A stretch of 64,000 nt of DNA from contig NZ_JACWMY010000001.1 of assembly GCF_014773265.1 (NCBI RefSeq), positions 372,001 through 436,000 of the forward strand, written 5' to 3'. The translations under genes were made by a program, and so were the position numbers. This stretch comes from Mucilaginibacter pankratovii. Its GTDB lineage: Bacteria > Bacteroidota > Bacteroidia > Sphingobacteriales > Sphingobacteriaceae. The notes under the pieces were generated by a model. The model searched no databases. It saw nothing but the letters and a program-made list of their open reading frames with translations, and was not told where the DNA came from. Below are positions 38,741 to 46,757 of the stretch, in pieces. The number at the start of each line of letters is the position of its first letter. Within the stretch, counting starts at the first letter, position 1.

Positions 38741-40102
38741 TTATTGAATGGTGAAACTGGCATTGGCACGTTCGATGGCGGCGTCTGCTATCCAGGTGTC
38801 GTAAAGGGATATATTAGTTTTAAGCTGCGCATCTATCCATTGGTTCTGGGCATCCAACAGTTCTATGTAAATGGCCATTCCCTGTTTGTATAGCTTTAGC
38901 ATATCCCCGTAATAGGCCTGGCTGGTTTTTAATTGGGATTGTGCAGCCTCGTACTGCGCAATGGCACTTTGCATACTGGCCTGCCGAACTTTAAGTTCGG
39001 TAAGCAGTTGCTGCTGTACGTAATCGGTTTGTGAGGCCAGGGCATTCTGATCGGCGATCGCCTGCTTCACCCGATAATTGTTTTTGCCGGAAGAAAAGAG
39101 GTTCCATTGGAGAGAGACGCCAAACAAGTAGTAACGGCTGTTATTGTTGAACTTCCAGTCGAAAGCCTGCGAACCCAGGTCGATAAAGGTTCCTAACTTG
39201 GGGACGATATAGGATCTGGCCAGCCCGGTGAGGTTGCCGTTAATATCTTTAGCTATCCGCAATTTTGATAACTCTTCTCTGCCGGTAACGCTGTTTCCCA
39301 GCAATTGTTCCCTTGCAGGCAGTGTTTTAATATCATCTAAAAGTACGCTGTCTGTAAGCGGTCGGTTAAGCAGGAAGTTAAAATAATAACGTGCTGATTC
39401 CGCTGTTTTTTGGGCACTGATAAGCGATGCGTTGATCCGCGACACTTCGTTTTGGCTTCTGAGCACCACCGTCCGGTTTACCTTGCTGTTTTCATACAGT
39501 TTGGTATTGATCCTTTGACCTTCATAAACCAAACGAAGTGAAGATTCGTAAATACCGGTGGCGTACACGGCTTTCTGGTAATTGTAATAAGCCGTTTTGA
39601 TCTCTTTGACCAGTTCGCGCTTATAAAGCAACACCTCGGCTTTTTGCAGGTCTACCTGTTGCTTTTTTATCCGCTTGTTATAGATCAGTTCCGCATTCAG
39701 GATGGGAAGTGTCGTGCGGAATTTAGCATCGTAGAAATTGTCTGGGTTGAGTTGGATCTTTTGGTTTTGCAACTGCGGAAAGGCGTTGCTGCCCGTCAAC
39801 CGGTTTAGTGTAGAGTAGACTCCGTTAAACAGATCGCCGGTCGGGAAATCTATCGTACGCCCGCCATCAGCTTTCGTGTAGGTGGTGGAAAAGGTAACCT
39901 CGGGCAAAAACATGCTTTTGGCTTCCTTCAGCGCGTAGATGTTTTTTTCGAGTACGAAGTTTTGTTGCATTATACTTTCGTTAGAGGCAAGGCCCTGCCG
40001 GATATACTCATCCAGTTTGCCCTGAGCTTTTGCAAAGGGTGCAGCCAGTAAGGCCGACGATAAAAGCAAAAGTTGATAAAGTGTTTGATTTTTAAATTTC
40101 AT
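38741..40102 (-). CDS. TolC-family outer-membrane efflux channel
   Basis: A 453-residue exported protein (signal cleaved after FAKAQG). Two repeated long alpha-helical segments with strand pairs match the OEP/TolC fold: LRLVYEGQRINTKLYENSKV in the first half and AYYGDMLKLYKQGMAIYIELLDAQNQW in the second. It forms the trimeric exit duct for the RND pump encoded downstream. It is the first structural gene after tetR (55-bp gap), and the candidate operator at 40124-40136 lies 21 bp upstream of its start. Confidence 0.93.
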   Translation of the reverse strand: MKFKNQTLYQLLLLSSALLAAPFAKAQGKLDEYIRQGLASNESIMQQNFVLEKNIYALKEAKSMFLPEVTFSTTYTKADGGRTIDFPTGDLFNGVYSTLNRLTGSNAFPQLQNQKIQLNPDNFYDAKFRTTLPILNAELIYNKRIKKQQVDLQKAEVLLYKRELVKEIKTAYYNYQKAVYATGIYESSLRLVYEGQRINTKLYENSKVNRTVVLRSQNEVSRINASLISAQKTAESARYYFNFLLNRPLTDSVLLDDIKTLPAREQLLGNSVTGREELSKLRIAKDINGNLTGLARSYIVPKLGTFIDLGSQAFDWKFNNNSRYYLFGVSLQWNLFSSGKNNYRVKQAIADQNALASQTDYVQQQLLTELKVRQASMQSAIAQYEAAQSQLKTSQAYYGDMLKLYKQGMAIYIELLDAQNQWIDAQLKTNISLYDTWIADAAIERANASFTIQ

Positions 40103-40123
40103 TTTTAATCATTGTTTTAAATT

Positions 40124-40136
40124 TAAACAGTGTTCA
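40124..40136. promoter_or_regulatory. Candidate TetR operator upstream of the efflux genes
   Basis: TAAACAGTGTTCA differs at one base from the perfect palindrome at 40864-40876. The two sites share a 14-nt run, AACAGTGTTCAATA. The site sits between the tetR stop and the tolC start, where a repressor would block an efflux promoter. Confidence 0.6.
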
Positions 40137-40157
40137 ATATATTTATAAAAAAAAGGC

Positions 40158-40766
40158 TTAGCTTTTTTCGAGCAGGGCCACAAAAGACTCGTATCCGTTC
40201 TGCATCAGTTCTTCATTGGTCTTGCCGATAAAGCTTGAATTGCGGTGTTTGCAAAAAAGCGCGCAGATGCCATGAACCACCGAGATGATCAGAAAAGTAA
40301 AGTATTCCGTATCCATATCCCTGAACTTCCCTTTTTGCTGACATTCCTTTACCATTTCCTGCATATAACTGATCGCTTCTTCTGCGATCTGAAATCCCTC
40401 GGACAACGAATCTTTAACCGGTTCGTCAACAATAAACATCAGGTTATAATAATCTTTGTTCTCCTGGGCAAATTGAATAAAAACACGCCCGGAAGCTTTT
40501 AACCGCTCGAAGGGGTCCCCAACATTGTCCAGCACTTTTAACTGGTTCAATAACAGGCGAAAACCTTCTTTATGCAATTCGTGGAAAATTTCGCTTTTAT
40601 CCTTAAAATAGAAGTATAGCGAGCCCGGACTATAACGGATCTCCTGTGCAATACTCCGCATGCTGGCCTGTTCATAGCCCTTCTCCAGGAATACTTTGCG
40701 CGCACCGTCAAGGATGCGTTTATGCATTTCCTGCTTCTCTTCCAATTTCCGTTCTGCTATGCCCAT
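40158..40766 (-). CDS. TetR/AcrR-family repressor of the efflux operon
   Basis: A 202-residue regulator. The N-terminal HTH (about 17-65) reads RILDGARKVFLEKGYEQASMRSIAQEIRYSPGSLYFYFKDKSEIF, a textbook TetR domain. The C-terminal about 130 helical residues would bind the inducer. It is the first gene of the tetR-tolC-adaptor-pump run. Two copies of a 13-nt palindrome flank it, at 40124-40136 and 40864-40876, consistent with autoregulation and pump control. Confidence 0.92.
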   Translation of the reverse strand: MGIAERKLEEKQEMHKRILDGARKVFLEKGYEQASMRSIAQEIRYSPGSLYFYFKDKSEIFHELHKEGFRLLLNQLKVLDNVGDPFERLKASGRVFIQFAQENKDYYNLMFIVDEPVKDSLSEGFQIAEEAISYMQEMVKECQQKGKFRDMDTEYFTFLIISVVHGICALFCKHRNSSFIGKTNEELMQNGYESFVALLEKS

Positions 40767-40863
40767 TCTAAATTACTAATTTACAAACATTAAGATTGCC
40801 GGCCATGTGACCAATACTTTTTTCATGATAACTTGATCTAATGTTAAACCCATACAAATCTAC

Positions 40864-40876
40864 TGAACAGTGTTCA
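40864..40876. promoter_or_regulatory. Candidate TetR operator upstream of tetR
   Basis: TGAACAGTGTTCA is a 13-nt palindrome with 6-bp arms and a central G, 97 bp upstream of the tetR start. It has a near-copy in front of tolC. The length and symmetry suit a TetR dimer. Confidence 0.65.
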
Positions 40877-41044
40877 ATAAAACAAAAGTATTCCCCTGTC
40901 GCTTTAAAATCTGACATTAAAACCAGAAAATATTAGCCGCGAAGTCTCCGCGTTAAACCGTTATTACTCAGCTTGCCACAAAATATTTTGGGGATTTTAT
41001 TTTCTATATATTTTTTACAACTAATTGAAAATAACTTATGTTGG

Positions 41045-42403
41045 CTATTTGCCAATACAAAACTTACTAAATATATTCTCCAGCAGATCGTCAGTAGTTA
41101 CCGCACCTGTTATTTCGCCAAGGTAATGCAGGGCTTGCTTGATATCCATTGAAAGGAAATCGGATGTTACAGAATCCACACCGCTCAGCACGCGGATAAG
41201 GGCTTCTTCGGTTTTTTGGAGAGCCTCCAGGTGGCGGATATTGGTTACCAGGGTTTCGTGGCCGGTGAGCTGCTCTTTTATCGCTGCGCCGTATATCTTT
41301 TGCTTCAGTTCCTCTATATGCTGCTTTTCCTTTGCCGAGATCACAATGGCGTCCTTTGGCAGGTTGGCAATTTGCGCCCCGGTTAACAAGTCGGCCTTAT
41401 TAGCAACAATAAGCATGGCAACGCCGGGTTTTTGCAGGCTTTCTAAATCACTGTTCAGTTCCTCAGCTGTTATCTGCTCTGCATCGAAAACGTAGAGCAA
41501 CAGGGCACTTTGGCTTATTTTTTCCATGGTGCGCTGTACGCCTATTTGCTCAATCGCATCCGTAGCTTCGCGGATGCCGGCGGTATCAATCAGGCGGAAG
41601 TTGATGCCTTTGATATTCAATACCTCCTCTATCGTATCGCGTGTAGTGCCGGGGATATGGCTCACAATTGCACGTTCCTCGTTCAGCAAAGCGTTTAACA
41701 GGGTTGATTTACCGGCGTTCGGCCTGCCGGCAATTACGGTATTTACACCGTTTTTGATGGCATTGCCCAACTCGAAAGATTGTATCAAACTACCTATCAC
41801 TTTGGTGATCTCGTGGATTAGTTTTTTCAGCTGATCGCGGTTGGCAAATTCTACATCTTCCTCGGCAAAATCAAGTTCCAGTTCTATCAGCGAGGCAAAA
41901 GTTACCAATTGATCGCGCAGGGATTGGAGCTGGCTGCTAAAACCGCCGCGCAGTTGTTGCAGGGCTATTTGCTGTGATGCTTTGGAATTAGAGGCGATGA
42001 GATCGGCAACGGCTTCGGCCTGCGACAGATCAAGTTGCCCGTTCAGGAACGCGCGTAGTGTGAACTCGCCTGCTTTGGCAGAGCGGGCACCGTTTTTGAT
42101 GAACAGCTTAATAATCGACTCGATGATATAATTACTGCCGTGGCAGGAGATCTCTACCACATTTTCGCGTGTATATGATCGCGGTGCTACAAACAACGAG
42201 GCCACCACCTCGTCCAGCACCATATCGCCATCCATAATGCGGCCGAAATGCAGCGTATGCGATGCCTGTTTGCGGAGATCCTTTCCTTTCCAAACTTTTT
42301 GGGCAATAATAATAGCATCCGGCCCCGAGAGGCGGATAACCCCTATTGCCCCTATTCCGTTAGGGGTGGCAAGCGCTACGATAGTTTCTGTTTCGTTGGT
42401 CAT
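41045..42403 (-). CDS. mnmE: tRNA modification GTPase MnmE
   Basis: A 452-residue protein that, with MnmG, adds carboxymethylaminomethyl groups to U34 of tRNAs. It has the N-terminal tetrahydrofolate-binding domain (TIVALATPNGIGAIGVIRLSG), the helical domain, the inserted G domain with P-loop GRPNAGKST from residue 226, DTAGIREATD and NKADL, and the invariant C-terminal Cys449 in CIGK. The start ATG at 42401-42403 lies within the first of four GGTCATTG repeats, so the leader region is unusual. No neighbour is functionally linked. Confidence 0.96.
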   Translation of the reverse strand: MTNETETIVALATPNGIGAIGVIRLSGPDAIIIAQKVWKGKDLRKQASHTLHFGRIMDGDMVLDEVVASLFVAPRSYTRENVVEISCHGSNYIIESIIKLFIKNGARSAKAGEFTLRAFLNGQLDLSQAEAVADLIASNSKASQQIALQQLRGGFSSQLQSLRDQLVTFASLIELELDFAEEDVEFANRDQLKKLIHEITKVIGSLIQSFELGNAIKNGVNTVIAGRPNAGKSTLLNALLNEERAIVSHIPGTTRDTIEEVLNIKGINFRLIDTAGIREATDAIEQIGVQRTMEKISQSALLLYVFDAEQITAEELNSDLESLQKPGVAMLIVANKADLLTGAQIANLPKDAIVISAKEKQHIEELKQKIYGAAIKEQLTGHETLVTNIRHLEALQKTEEALIRVLSGVDSVTSDFLSMDIKQALHYLGEITGAVTTDDLLENIFSKFCIGK

Positions 42404-42429
42404 TGGGTCATTGGGTCATTGGGTCATTG
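42398..42429. repeat. Four perfect 8-bp tandem repeats (GGTCATTG) across the mnmE start
   Basis: Four exact head-to-tail copies at 42398-42405, 42406-42413, 42414-42421 and 42422-42429. On the minus strand each copy supplies an ATG; the three upstream of the mnmE start read ATG ACC CAA TGA, with the TGA overlapping the next ATG. A related array (AATGACCCAATGAC) in the opposite orientation lies at 42704-42734. Confidence 0.9.
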
Positions 42430-42492
42430 CCAACCACCTACAGCAAAAGTCGCTATTTAGCATGAACGGGGCAAGCACCCGGATATTAAAGT

Positions 42493-42513
42493 GTCCCACT
42501 TTGCGAGTGGGAC
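42493..42513. repeat. 8-bp perfect hairpin (GTCCCACT/AGTGGGAC)
   Basis: Arms 42493-42500 and 42506-42513 with a TTGCG loop; the plus strand continues GCCTTGTTTTT. It looks like a terminator but lies between two divergent genes, so a dispersed palindromic element is as likely. Confidence 0.6.
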
Positions 42514-42741
42514 GCCTTGTTTTTGATTATTATTGATTATCAGCGCTTTAAACAAAATCAGTGAAACACCTTGGGACATCCTGTTCTTTAAATACCCCAT
42601 TCATAGTATTCATTATCAATAACTTACACAAAACCGCATAAATAATAAATTATGCAATGAAACACTTACGAATAAGTCATATTTCGTAAACCGCACTCAA
42701 AAATAATGACTTAATGACCCAATGACTCCATGACAAATATT

Positions 42742-42749
42742 TACCTTCG
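42742..42749 (+). promoter_or_regulatory. -7-like box of the nucleoid-associated protein gene
   Basis: TACCTTCG inside ATATTTACCTTCGC, 8 nt before the ATG at 42758. The same 14 bases recur upstream of the small gene at 44410. No good -33 TTG is seen at 19-20 nt. Confidence 0.4.
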
Positions 42750-42757
42750 CCCTAATT

Positions 42758-43816
42758 ATGGTAACTTTTTTCGAAGCTTCACTTGATACAATTTCGGTAC
42801 ACCATGTGGGTAACCAGTCGCAAAACGAAATGTATTCCTTATCTGACGTGCCCCTGGAGTTGAAGGATGATATCATCCCCAACCTGCTGATGCAATATTT
42901 TTTAAAACCTTTTGAAAAAGCCAACGAGGTTTACCACCTGATGCACAGCAGCGGCGACCTGGCCCTGAACGAACTGCACCACTTTGCCACCATGGCTTTT
43001 GAGGATAAAGAAAAGTTTCACGAAGCATCTGAACAGATAGCCAAGCACCTTTACAAAGTAAGCACGCATCCCAACATCAAAGGCGGTGAATTGTATGTGG
43101 TATATTTTAATGAGGTGCAGATAGAAGGTAATCCGCTGGATGCCATTGGCATCTTTAAATCGGAAAATAAGGAAACGTACCTGAAGGTTTACCCCGATAA
43201 GGGCGGTTTCGCGGTGGATTACGAGCAGGATGCCATCAATATTAATAAGCTGGATAAAGGTGTGCTTATTTTTAACATCGAAAAAGAGAACGGCTACAAG
43301 GTGGTGGTTATTGATAAAACAACCGGCGGCCAGGAAGCAGCGGTGTATTGGAAAGATGAATTTCTGCAGCTGAAGATCCGTAACGATAGCTACAACCAAA
43401 CCAGCAATACGCTGGGCATCTACAAAAACTTCGTGACCCAAAAGCTCGACGACGAGTTTGAAATGAGCAAAGCCGATAAGATAGACCTGCTGAACCGCTC
43501 CATGAAGTACTTTAAGGAAAAGGAAACCTTCGACCTGGATGAGTTCGCGGAAGAGGTGATCAGTAACCCGGAGGCTATTACTTCTTTTAAAAACTTTAAG
43601 AACCAATACGAGGAAGAATTTGATACCCCCATTGGCGATAGCTTCGAGATCTCGGGCAACGCCGTAAAAAAACAGGCACGAATTTATAAAAGCGTGTTAA
43701 AGCTGGATAAGAATTTCCACATCTACATCCATGGCGACAATAAACTGATAGAGAAGGGCTTTGATGATGATAAAGCGATGAACTATTATAAGGTTTATTT
43801 TAAGGAGGAAGCATAG
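42758..43816 (+). CDS. Nucleoid-associated protein (NdpA/NA37 family)
   Basis: A 352-residue cytoplasmic protein matching the YejK/NA37 family in Bacteroidota: the N-terminal half contains LSDVPLELKDDIIPNLLMQYFLKPF, the middle holds GGELYVVYFNEVQIEGNPLDAIGIFKSE, and the C-terminal half has a helical segment followed by FEISGNAVKKQARIYKSVLKLDKNFHIYIHG. Members associate with the nucleoid, with no known catalytic activity. It is divergent from mnmE. The next gene, encoding a small membrane protein, starts 36 bp downstream with its own promoter box. Confidence 0.85.
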   Translation: MVTFFEASLDTISVHHVGNQSQNEMYSLSDVPLELKDDIIPNLLMQYFLKPFEKANEVYHLMHSSGDLALNELHHFATMAFEDKEKFHEASEQIAKHLYKVSTHPNIKGGELYVVYFNEVQIEGNPLDAIGIFKSENKETYLKVYPDKGGFAVDYEQDAININKLDKGVLIFNIEKENGYKVVVIDKTTGGQEAAVYWKDEFLQLKIRNDSYNQTSNTLGIYKNFVTQKLDDEFEMSKADKIDLLNRSMKYFKEKETFDLDEFAEEVISNPEAITSFKNFKNQYEEEFDTPIGDSFEISGNAVKKQARIYKSVLKLDKNFHIYIHGDNKLIEKGFDDDKAMNYYKVYFKEEA

Positions 43817-43835
43817 TTAGGATTGCACCGATTAG

Positions 43836-43843
43836 TATCTTTG
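43836..43843 (+). promoter_or_regulatory. -7 box of the small membrane protein gene
   Basis: TATCTTTG is a perfect TAnnTTTG match, 9 nt before the ATG at 43853. No convincing -33 element at standard spacing. Confidence 0.45.
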
Positions 43844-43852
43844 TGAAAGATT

Positions 43853-44110
43853 ATGATTTACAACCTGTTAGCATTGTTGCCCATTATTGCCCATTTGGTG
43901 TTGGCCGGGTATATAGCTCGTAAAATAAGCAGGTCGATTGTGCTTACTAAGAAGCAAAAACGCCTGAATATTTTTCTTGCAGTGACAATTCCGTTCGCAT
44001 GGTCTATACTGATGTATTATATACTAAAGAAGGAACCGAACTACTTCGATAAGCGGAAGCGTATAACAAATGATAAATGGATGGAAGTAGAATTCACGGG
44101 CAATCCATAA
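43853..44110 (+). CDS. Small two-helix membrane protein, unknown function
   Basis: An 85-residue protein with two predicted membrane helices (about 3-23, LLALLPIIAHLVLAGYIA, and about 42-60, LNIFLAVTIPFAWSILMYYI) joined by a basic loop (RKISRSIVLTKKQKR), followed by a charged tail (KKEPNYFDKRKRITN). The basic loop and tail indicate cytoplasmic sides by the positive-inside rule. I do not recognise a family. A perfect -7 box lies just upstream, which supports the start and expression as its own unit. Confidence 0.6.
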   Translation: MIYNLLALLPIIAHLVLAGYIARKISRSIVLTKKQKRLNIFLAVTIPFAWSILMYYILKKEPNYFDKRKRITNDKWMEVEFTGNP

Positions 44111-44119
44111 TTATCGTTA

Positions 44120-44330
44120 CTATTTTTCCCCGGCGTACGCCAGCTTCATAAAACCAATTACTTCTTCATTCAACTCTTCCGCATTCAGCATCCTGAGATC
44201 CTTATACAGCGACAATGGCTGATAGTTTAGATCAAAGTTCGTTATAAACCTGACCGACAGCCGAACCCTTCCACTCCCAAATCGAATACTCTTTTTAAAT
44301 CCCCTCGTACCGCATTTGCGTAACTACTCA
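44120..44330 (-). pseudogene. Remnant of a DUF5655-like gene (3' end only)
   Basis: Read on the minus strand, the frame ending at the TAG at 44120-44122 encodes DLRMLNAEELNEEVIGFMK then LAYAGEK. This matches the last residues (FRMLNMEDVNEEVLGFMK, LAYHDEIK) of the intact gene at 46366-46752, and the DNA is clearly similar. Upstream of that the likeness fades, and no start codon gives a full-length frame. The fragment is about 55-65 codons and looks like a duplicated, decayed 3' end about 2.2 kb from its relative. Confidence 0.55.
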
Positions 44331-44388
44331 TAACAATCTACCAATTGTTAAACTTTACGTGATAGCTGCTTTATACAACAAACATATT

Positions 44389-44396
44389 TACCTTCG
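44389..44396 (+). promoter_or_regulatory. -7-like box deciding the start of the 44410 gene
   Basis: TACCTTCG within ATATTTACCTTCGC, identical over 14 bases to the box before 42758. It lies 13 nt before the ATG at 44410 and downstream of an in-frame GTG at 44359, so the ATG is preferred. Confidence 0.4.
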
Positions 44397-44409
44397 CATA
44401 GCCACCGGC

Positions 44410-44706
44410 ATGCTATTAATTATGCTTATAGGGCTTAAAACGGCTGCGCCGGTATTTATCAGCCTTAAACAAGTTGATAAAGAAAATACATCTGTTACCG
44501 AAAACGACGGGGAGAAAAAAGCAGAAACAAGTCCTTCTTTTGAAAAGGAAAAAGAATTTGCCGATATGAACAGGGCTATGGCGGTTCATTTACTTTGGCA
44601 CACGCAAATTATCCATATCACGGGCTACCAAAATAATTACCTGGCAACTCATTTCTTAAGGGTCGCCTCGCCCCCGCCCGATCTTTATTTACATCCGATC
44701 TGCTGA
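44410..44706 (+). CDS. Small exported or membrane-anchored protein, unknown function
   Basis: A 98-residue product from the ATG at 44410; an in-frame GTG at 44359 would lengthen it by 17. The N-terminus (MLLIMLIGLKTAAPVFISL) is a hydrophobic signal or anchor, followed by a charged stretch (KQVDKENTSVTENDGEKKAE), a His-containing region (HLLWHTQIIHITGYQNNY) and a C-terminal ASPPPDLYLHPIC. Three or more His residues and a terminal Cys could bind metal, but that is speculation. It lies 53 bp before a DUF4394 lipoprotein gene, probably the same transcript. Confidence 0.5.
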   Translation: MLLIMLIGLKTAAPVFISLKQVDKENTSVTENDGEKKAETSPSFEKEKEFADMNRAMAVHLLWHTQIIHITGYQNNYLATHFLRVASPPPDLYLHPIC

Positions 44707-44759
44707 ACAAAAGCCAGTTAAAGGCAACCGACAACATTTACTGTAAATAAAAATCTATT

Positions 44760-46307
44760 ATGAAAACATTTAACCTTCCTGTTAAGCTGGGCATCGTATG
44801 CGCTGCAGCTTTATTAATATTCGCATCATCCTGTAAAAACGATACCGGACCGTTCCCAACTCCTGTTACTATCGAAGAAACCGACGGCCCGGATGTAAAT
44901 TTCTTTGCTCTTACATCAGATAACCGCTTACTTACGCTCAACGCGAAAGACGTATCTGCAATTGTTGCAACAGCACCCATCACCGGGCTGCAAACCGGCG
45001 AAACCATCTTAGGGATGGATTTCAGGCCCGCTACCGGGCAGCTTTATGCTGTGGGGAGCACCAGTCGCCTGTATATTATTAATACTACCACGGGCGTAGC
45101 GAGGGCCGTAAGCGCCACCGCTTTTACACCTGCCATTACTACCTCTATTTATGGTGCCGGGTTCGATTTTAACCCCACGGTTGACAGGATCCGTTACGTG
45201 GGTTACAATGGCCAAAACCTGCGCCTTAATCCCGAAACCGGAACTGTTGCAGCAACCGATGCCAACATTAACGGCTCTACCTTAGCGCCGGGCGTAAGCG
45301 CTGCAGCGTACACACAAAACCGTGCAGGTGCTGCAAGCACTATTTTGTACGACATTGACCTGAACAACGATAAACTTTACAAACAAGATCCGCCAAACGA
45401 TGGCAAACTGGTTGAAGTTGGCGCTTTAAGCGTAAATGCCGAAGCTACAGGTGGCTTTGACATTAGCCCGGATGGCAGCAAGGCCTTGGCTATATTAACA
45501 GTGGCCAGCAAACAGGGGTTATACACTATTGACCTGGCTACCGGCAAGGCAGTACTTGTTAAAAACAGTTTACCCGCTACCATCATCGGTTTTGCCATAC
45601 CAACCGAGCCGGTTGCTTATGCGGTTACTGTCAATACAGAGCTGGCTATTTTTAACCCGGCAAGCCCCGCCCCTGTGCTAAAAGCCATTGGCGGCCTGCA
45701 GGCCGGAGAGACTATTTTGGGTATAGATATGCGCCCTGTGAACGGCCAGCTATACGCCCTGGGAAGCACCAGCAGGTTATATACGCTTAATGCATCATCG
45801 GGCTTAGCTACACAGGTAGGTACAGGTACTTTAACTACTCCTTTGTTAGGTACCGATTTCGGTTTTGATTTTAACCCTACGGTGGATAGGATCCGCGTGG
45901 TGAGCAACTTGGGCCAAAACCTACGACTGAACCCGAATGATGGGGCTGTAGCAGCTATCGACGGCGCTATTAATCCAATCACCTCATCGGTAAGTGCATC
46001 TGCATATACCAACAACTTTGCAGGGGCAACAGCTACCGTTTTGTATGATATTGATGCAGCGGTCGGCAGGTTGGTTAAACAAGATCCGCCAAATAGCGGC
46101 ACCCTGGTAGATGTTGGCGCTCTCGGCGTTACCGCAAGCATAGCCAACGGTTTTGATATTGGCAGCACCAGCGGCACGGCTTATGCCCTGCTAACCGTTG
46201 GTGGTGTAACCAAAGTTTACACCATTAACCTCATGACGGGCGCTGCAACAGCCGGCGCAACGTTAACCGGCAACGTAACCGCCTTTACAATAGGGTTAGG
46301 ATTTTAA
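44760..46307 (+). CDS. DUF4394 lipoprotein with duplicated propeller-like domain
   Basis: A 515-residue lipoprotein (lipobox IFASSC, Cys23). It consists of two tandem copies of about 240 residues; both carry GETILGMDFRP or GETILGIDMRP, NGQLYALGSTSRLY, FDFNPTVDRIR, GQNLRLNP and LYDID..KQDPPN. DUF4394 domains are beta-rich and of unknown function. It is followed by a strong terminator and is probably the last gene of the transcript that starts before 44410. Surface or periplasmic location is inferred from the lipobox. Confidence 0.85.
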   Translation: MKTFNLPVKLGIVCAAALLIFASSCKNDTGPFPTPVTIEETDGPDVNFFALTSDNRLLTLNAKDVSAIVATAPITGLQTGETILGMDFRPATGQLYAVGSTSRLYIINTTTGVARAVSATAFTPAITTSIYGAGFDFNPTVDRIRYVGYNGQNLRLNPETGTVAATDANINGSTLAPGVSAAAYTQNRAGAASTILYDIDLNNDKLYKQDPPNDGKLVEVGALSVNAEATGGFDISPDGSKALAILTVASKQGLYTIDLATGKAVLVKNSLPATIIGFAIPTEPVAYAVTVNTELAIFNPASPAPVLKAIGGLQAGETILGIDMRPVNGQLYALGSTSRLYTLNASSGLATQVGTGTLTTPLLGTDFGFDFNPTVDRIRVVSNLGQNLRLNPNDGAVAAIDGAINPITSSVSASAYTNNFAGATATVLYDIDAAVGRLVKQDPPNSGTLVDVGALGVTASIANGFDIGSTSGTAYALLTVGGVTKVYTINLMTGAATAGATLTGNVTAFTIGLGF

Positions 46308-46326
46308 TAATCCGACACCATTAAAC

Positions 46327-46359
46327 AAAAAACGCCCGGCACTACACCGGGCGTTTTTT
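46327..46359. terminator. Strong intrinsic terminator after the DUF4394 gene
   Basis: A 13-bp perfect stem, AAAAAACGCCCGG (46327-46339) and CCGGGCGTTTTTT (46347-46359), with a 7-nt loop. The terminal T6 on plus and, on the minus strand, the other T6 allow bidirectional termination for the DUF5655 gene ending at 46366. Confidence 0.9.
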
Positions 46360-46365
46360 GTTTGT

Positions 46366-46752
46366 TTATTTTATTTCGTCGTGATACGCCAGCTTCATAA
46401 ACCCAAGCACTTCCTCATTCACATCCTCCATATTCAGCATCCTGAAATGGTGATTGTATTGCTGCTGGCCTGGCACCTGCCCTACCTTTTGAAAACAAAG
46501 ATTATCCGGGTACTCCTGCTTAAACGGGAACACGATATGGATAAAATTCTTACCCAACTGCGTTACCCAGGCAATACGGTGCCGGTTGTTGGAAATGCCT
46601 ATCATTGTTTTAGTGGTCTCCACTTTTATGTTGCCTATCTTATTAAACTCCGCAATAAAATGATGGAACAGCATTAAAGTATGTGCCGATTTACCTGCGA
46701 GAAAGGCAGATAGCTGGAGTTCGTCGCCGGGTGTGGATGTGAAAACGGGCAT
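46366..46752 (-). CDS. DUF5655-like protein
   Basis: A 128-residue soluble protein: the N-terminal helix LSAFLAGKSAHTLMLFHHFIAEFNKIG, then a strand-rich region VETTKTMIGISNNRHRIAWVTQLGKNFIHIVFPF and a C-terminal LNMEDVNEEVLGFMKLAY. The pattern fits the DUF5655 domain, often found at the ends of restriction-related or predicted-transport proteins, but its function is unknown. It starts 5 bp after the stop of a 48-residue gene, so the two form an operon. A decayed 3' copy lies at 44120-44330. Confidence 0.65.
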   Translation of the reverse strand: MPVFTSTPGDELQLSAFLAGKSAHTLMLFHHFIAEFNKIGNIKVETTKTMIGISNNRHRIAWVTQLGKNFIHIVFPFKQEYPDNLCFQKVGQVPGQQQYNHHFRMLNMEDVNEEVLGFMKLAYHDEIK

Positions 46753-46757
46753 ACATT

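Larger units (their letters stand above)
42404..42757. other. 354-bp divergent region between mnmE and the nucleoid protein gene
   Basis: No gene is seen. It contains the rest of the GGTCATTG array, a perfect 8-bp hairpin GTCCCACT-ttgcg-AGTGGGAC (42493-42513) followed on the plus strand by a T-rich run, AT-rich filler, and at 42704-42734 a diverged array of AATGACnnnAATGAC units. The promoter box TACCTTCG (42742-42749) for the plus-strand gene is at its right end. Confidence 0.6.

Noticed and set aside
38683..38769. Longer adaptor start overlapping the tolC 3' end
   Set aside because: It would remove the N-terminal lipobox position; the ATG at 38682 gives a proper lipoprotein signal.
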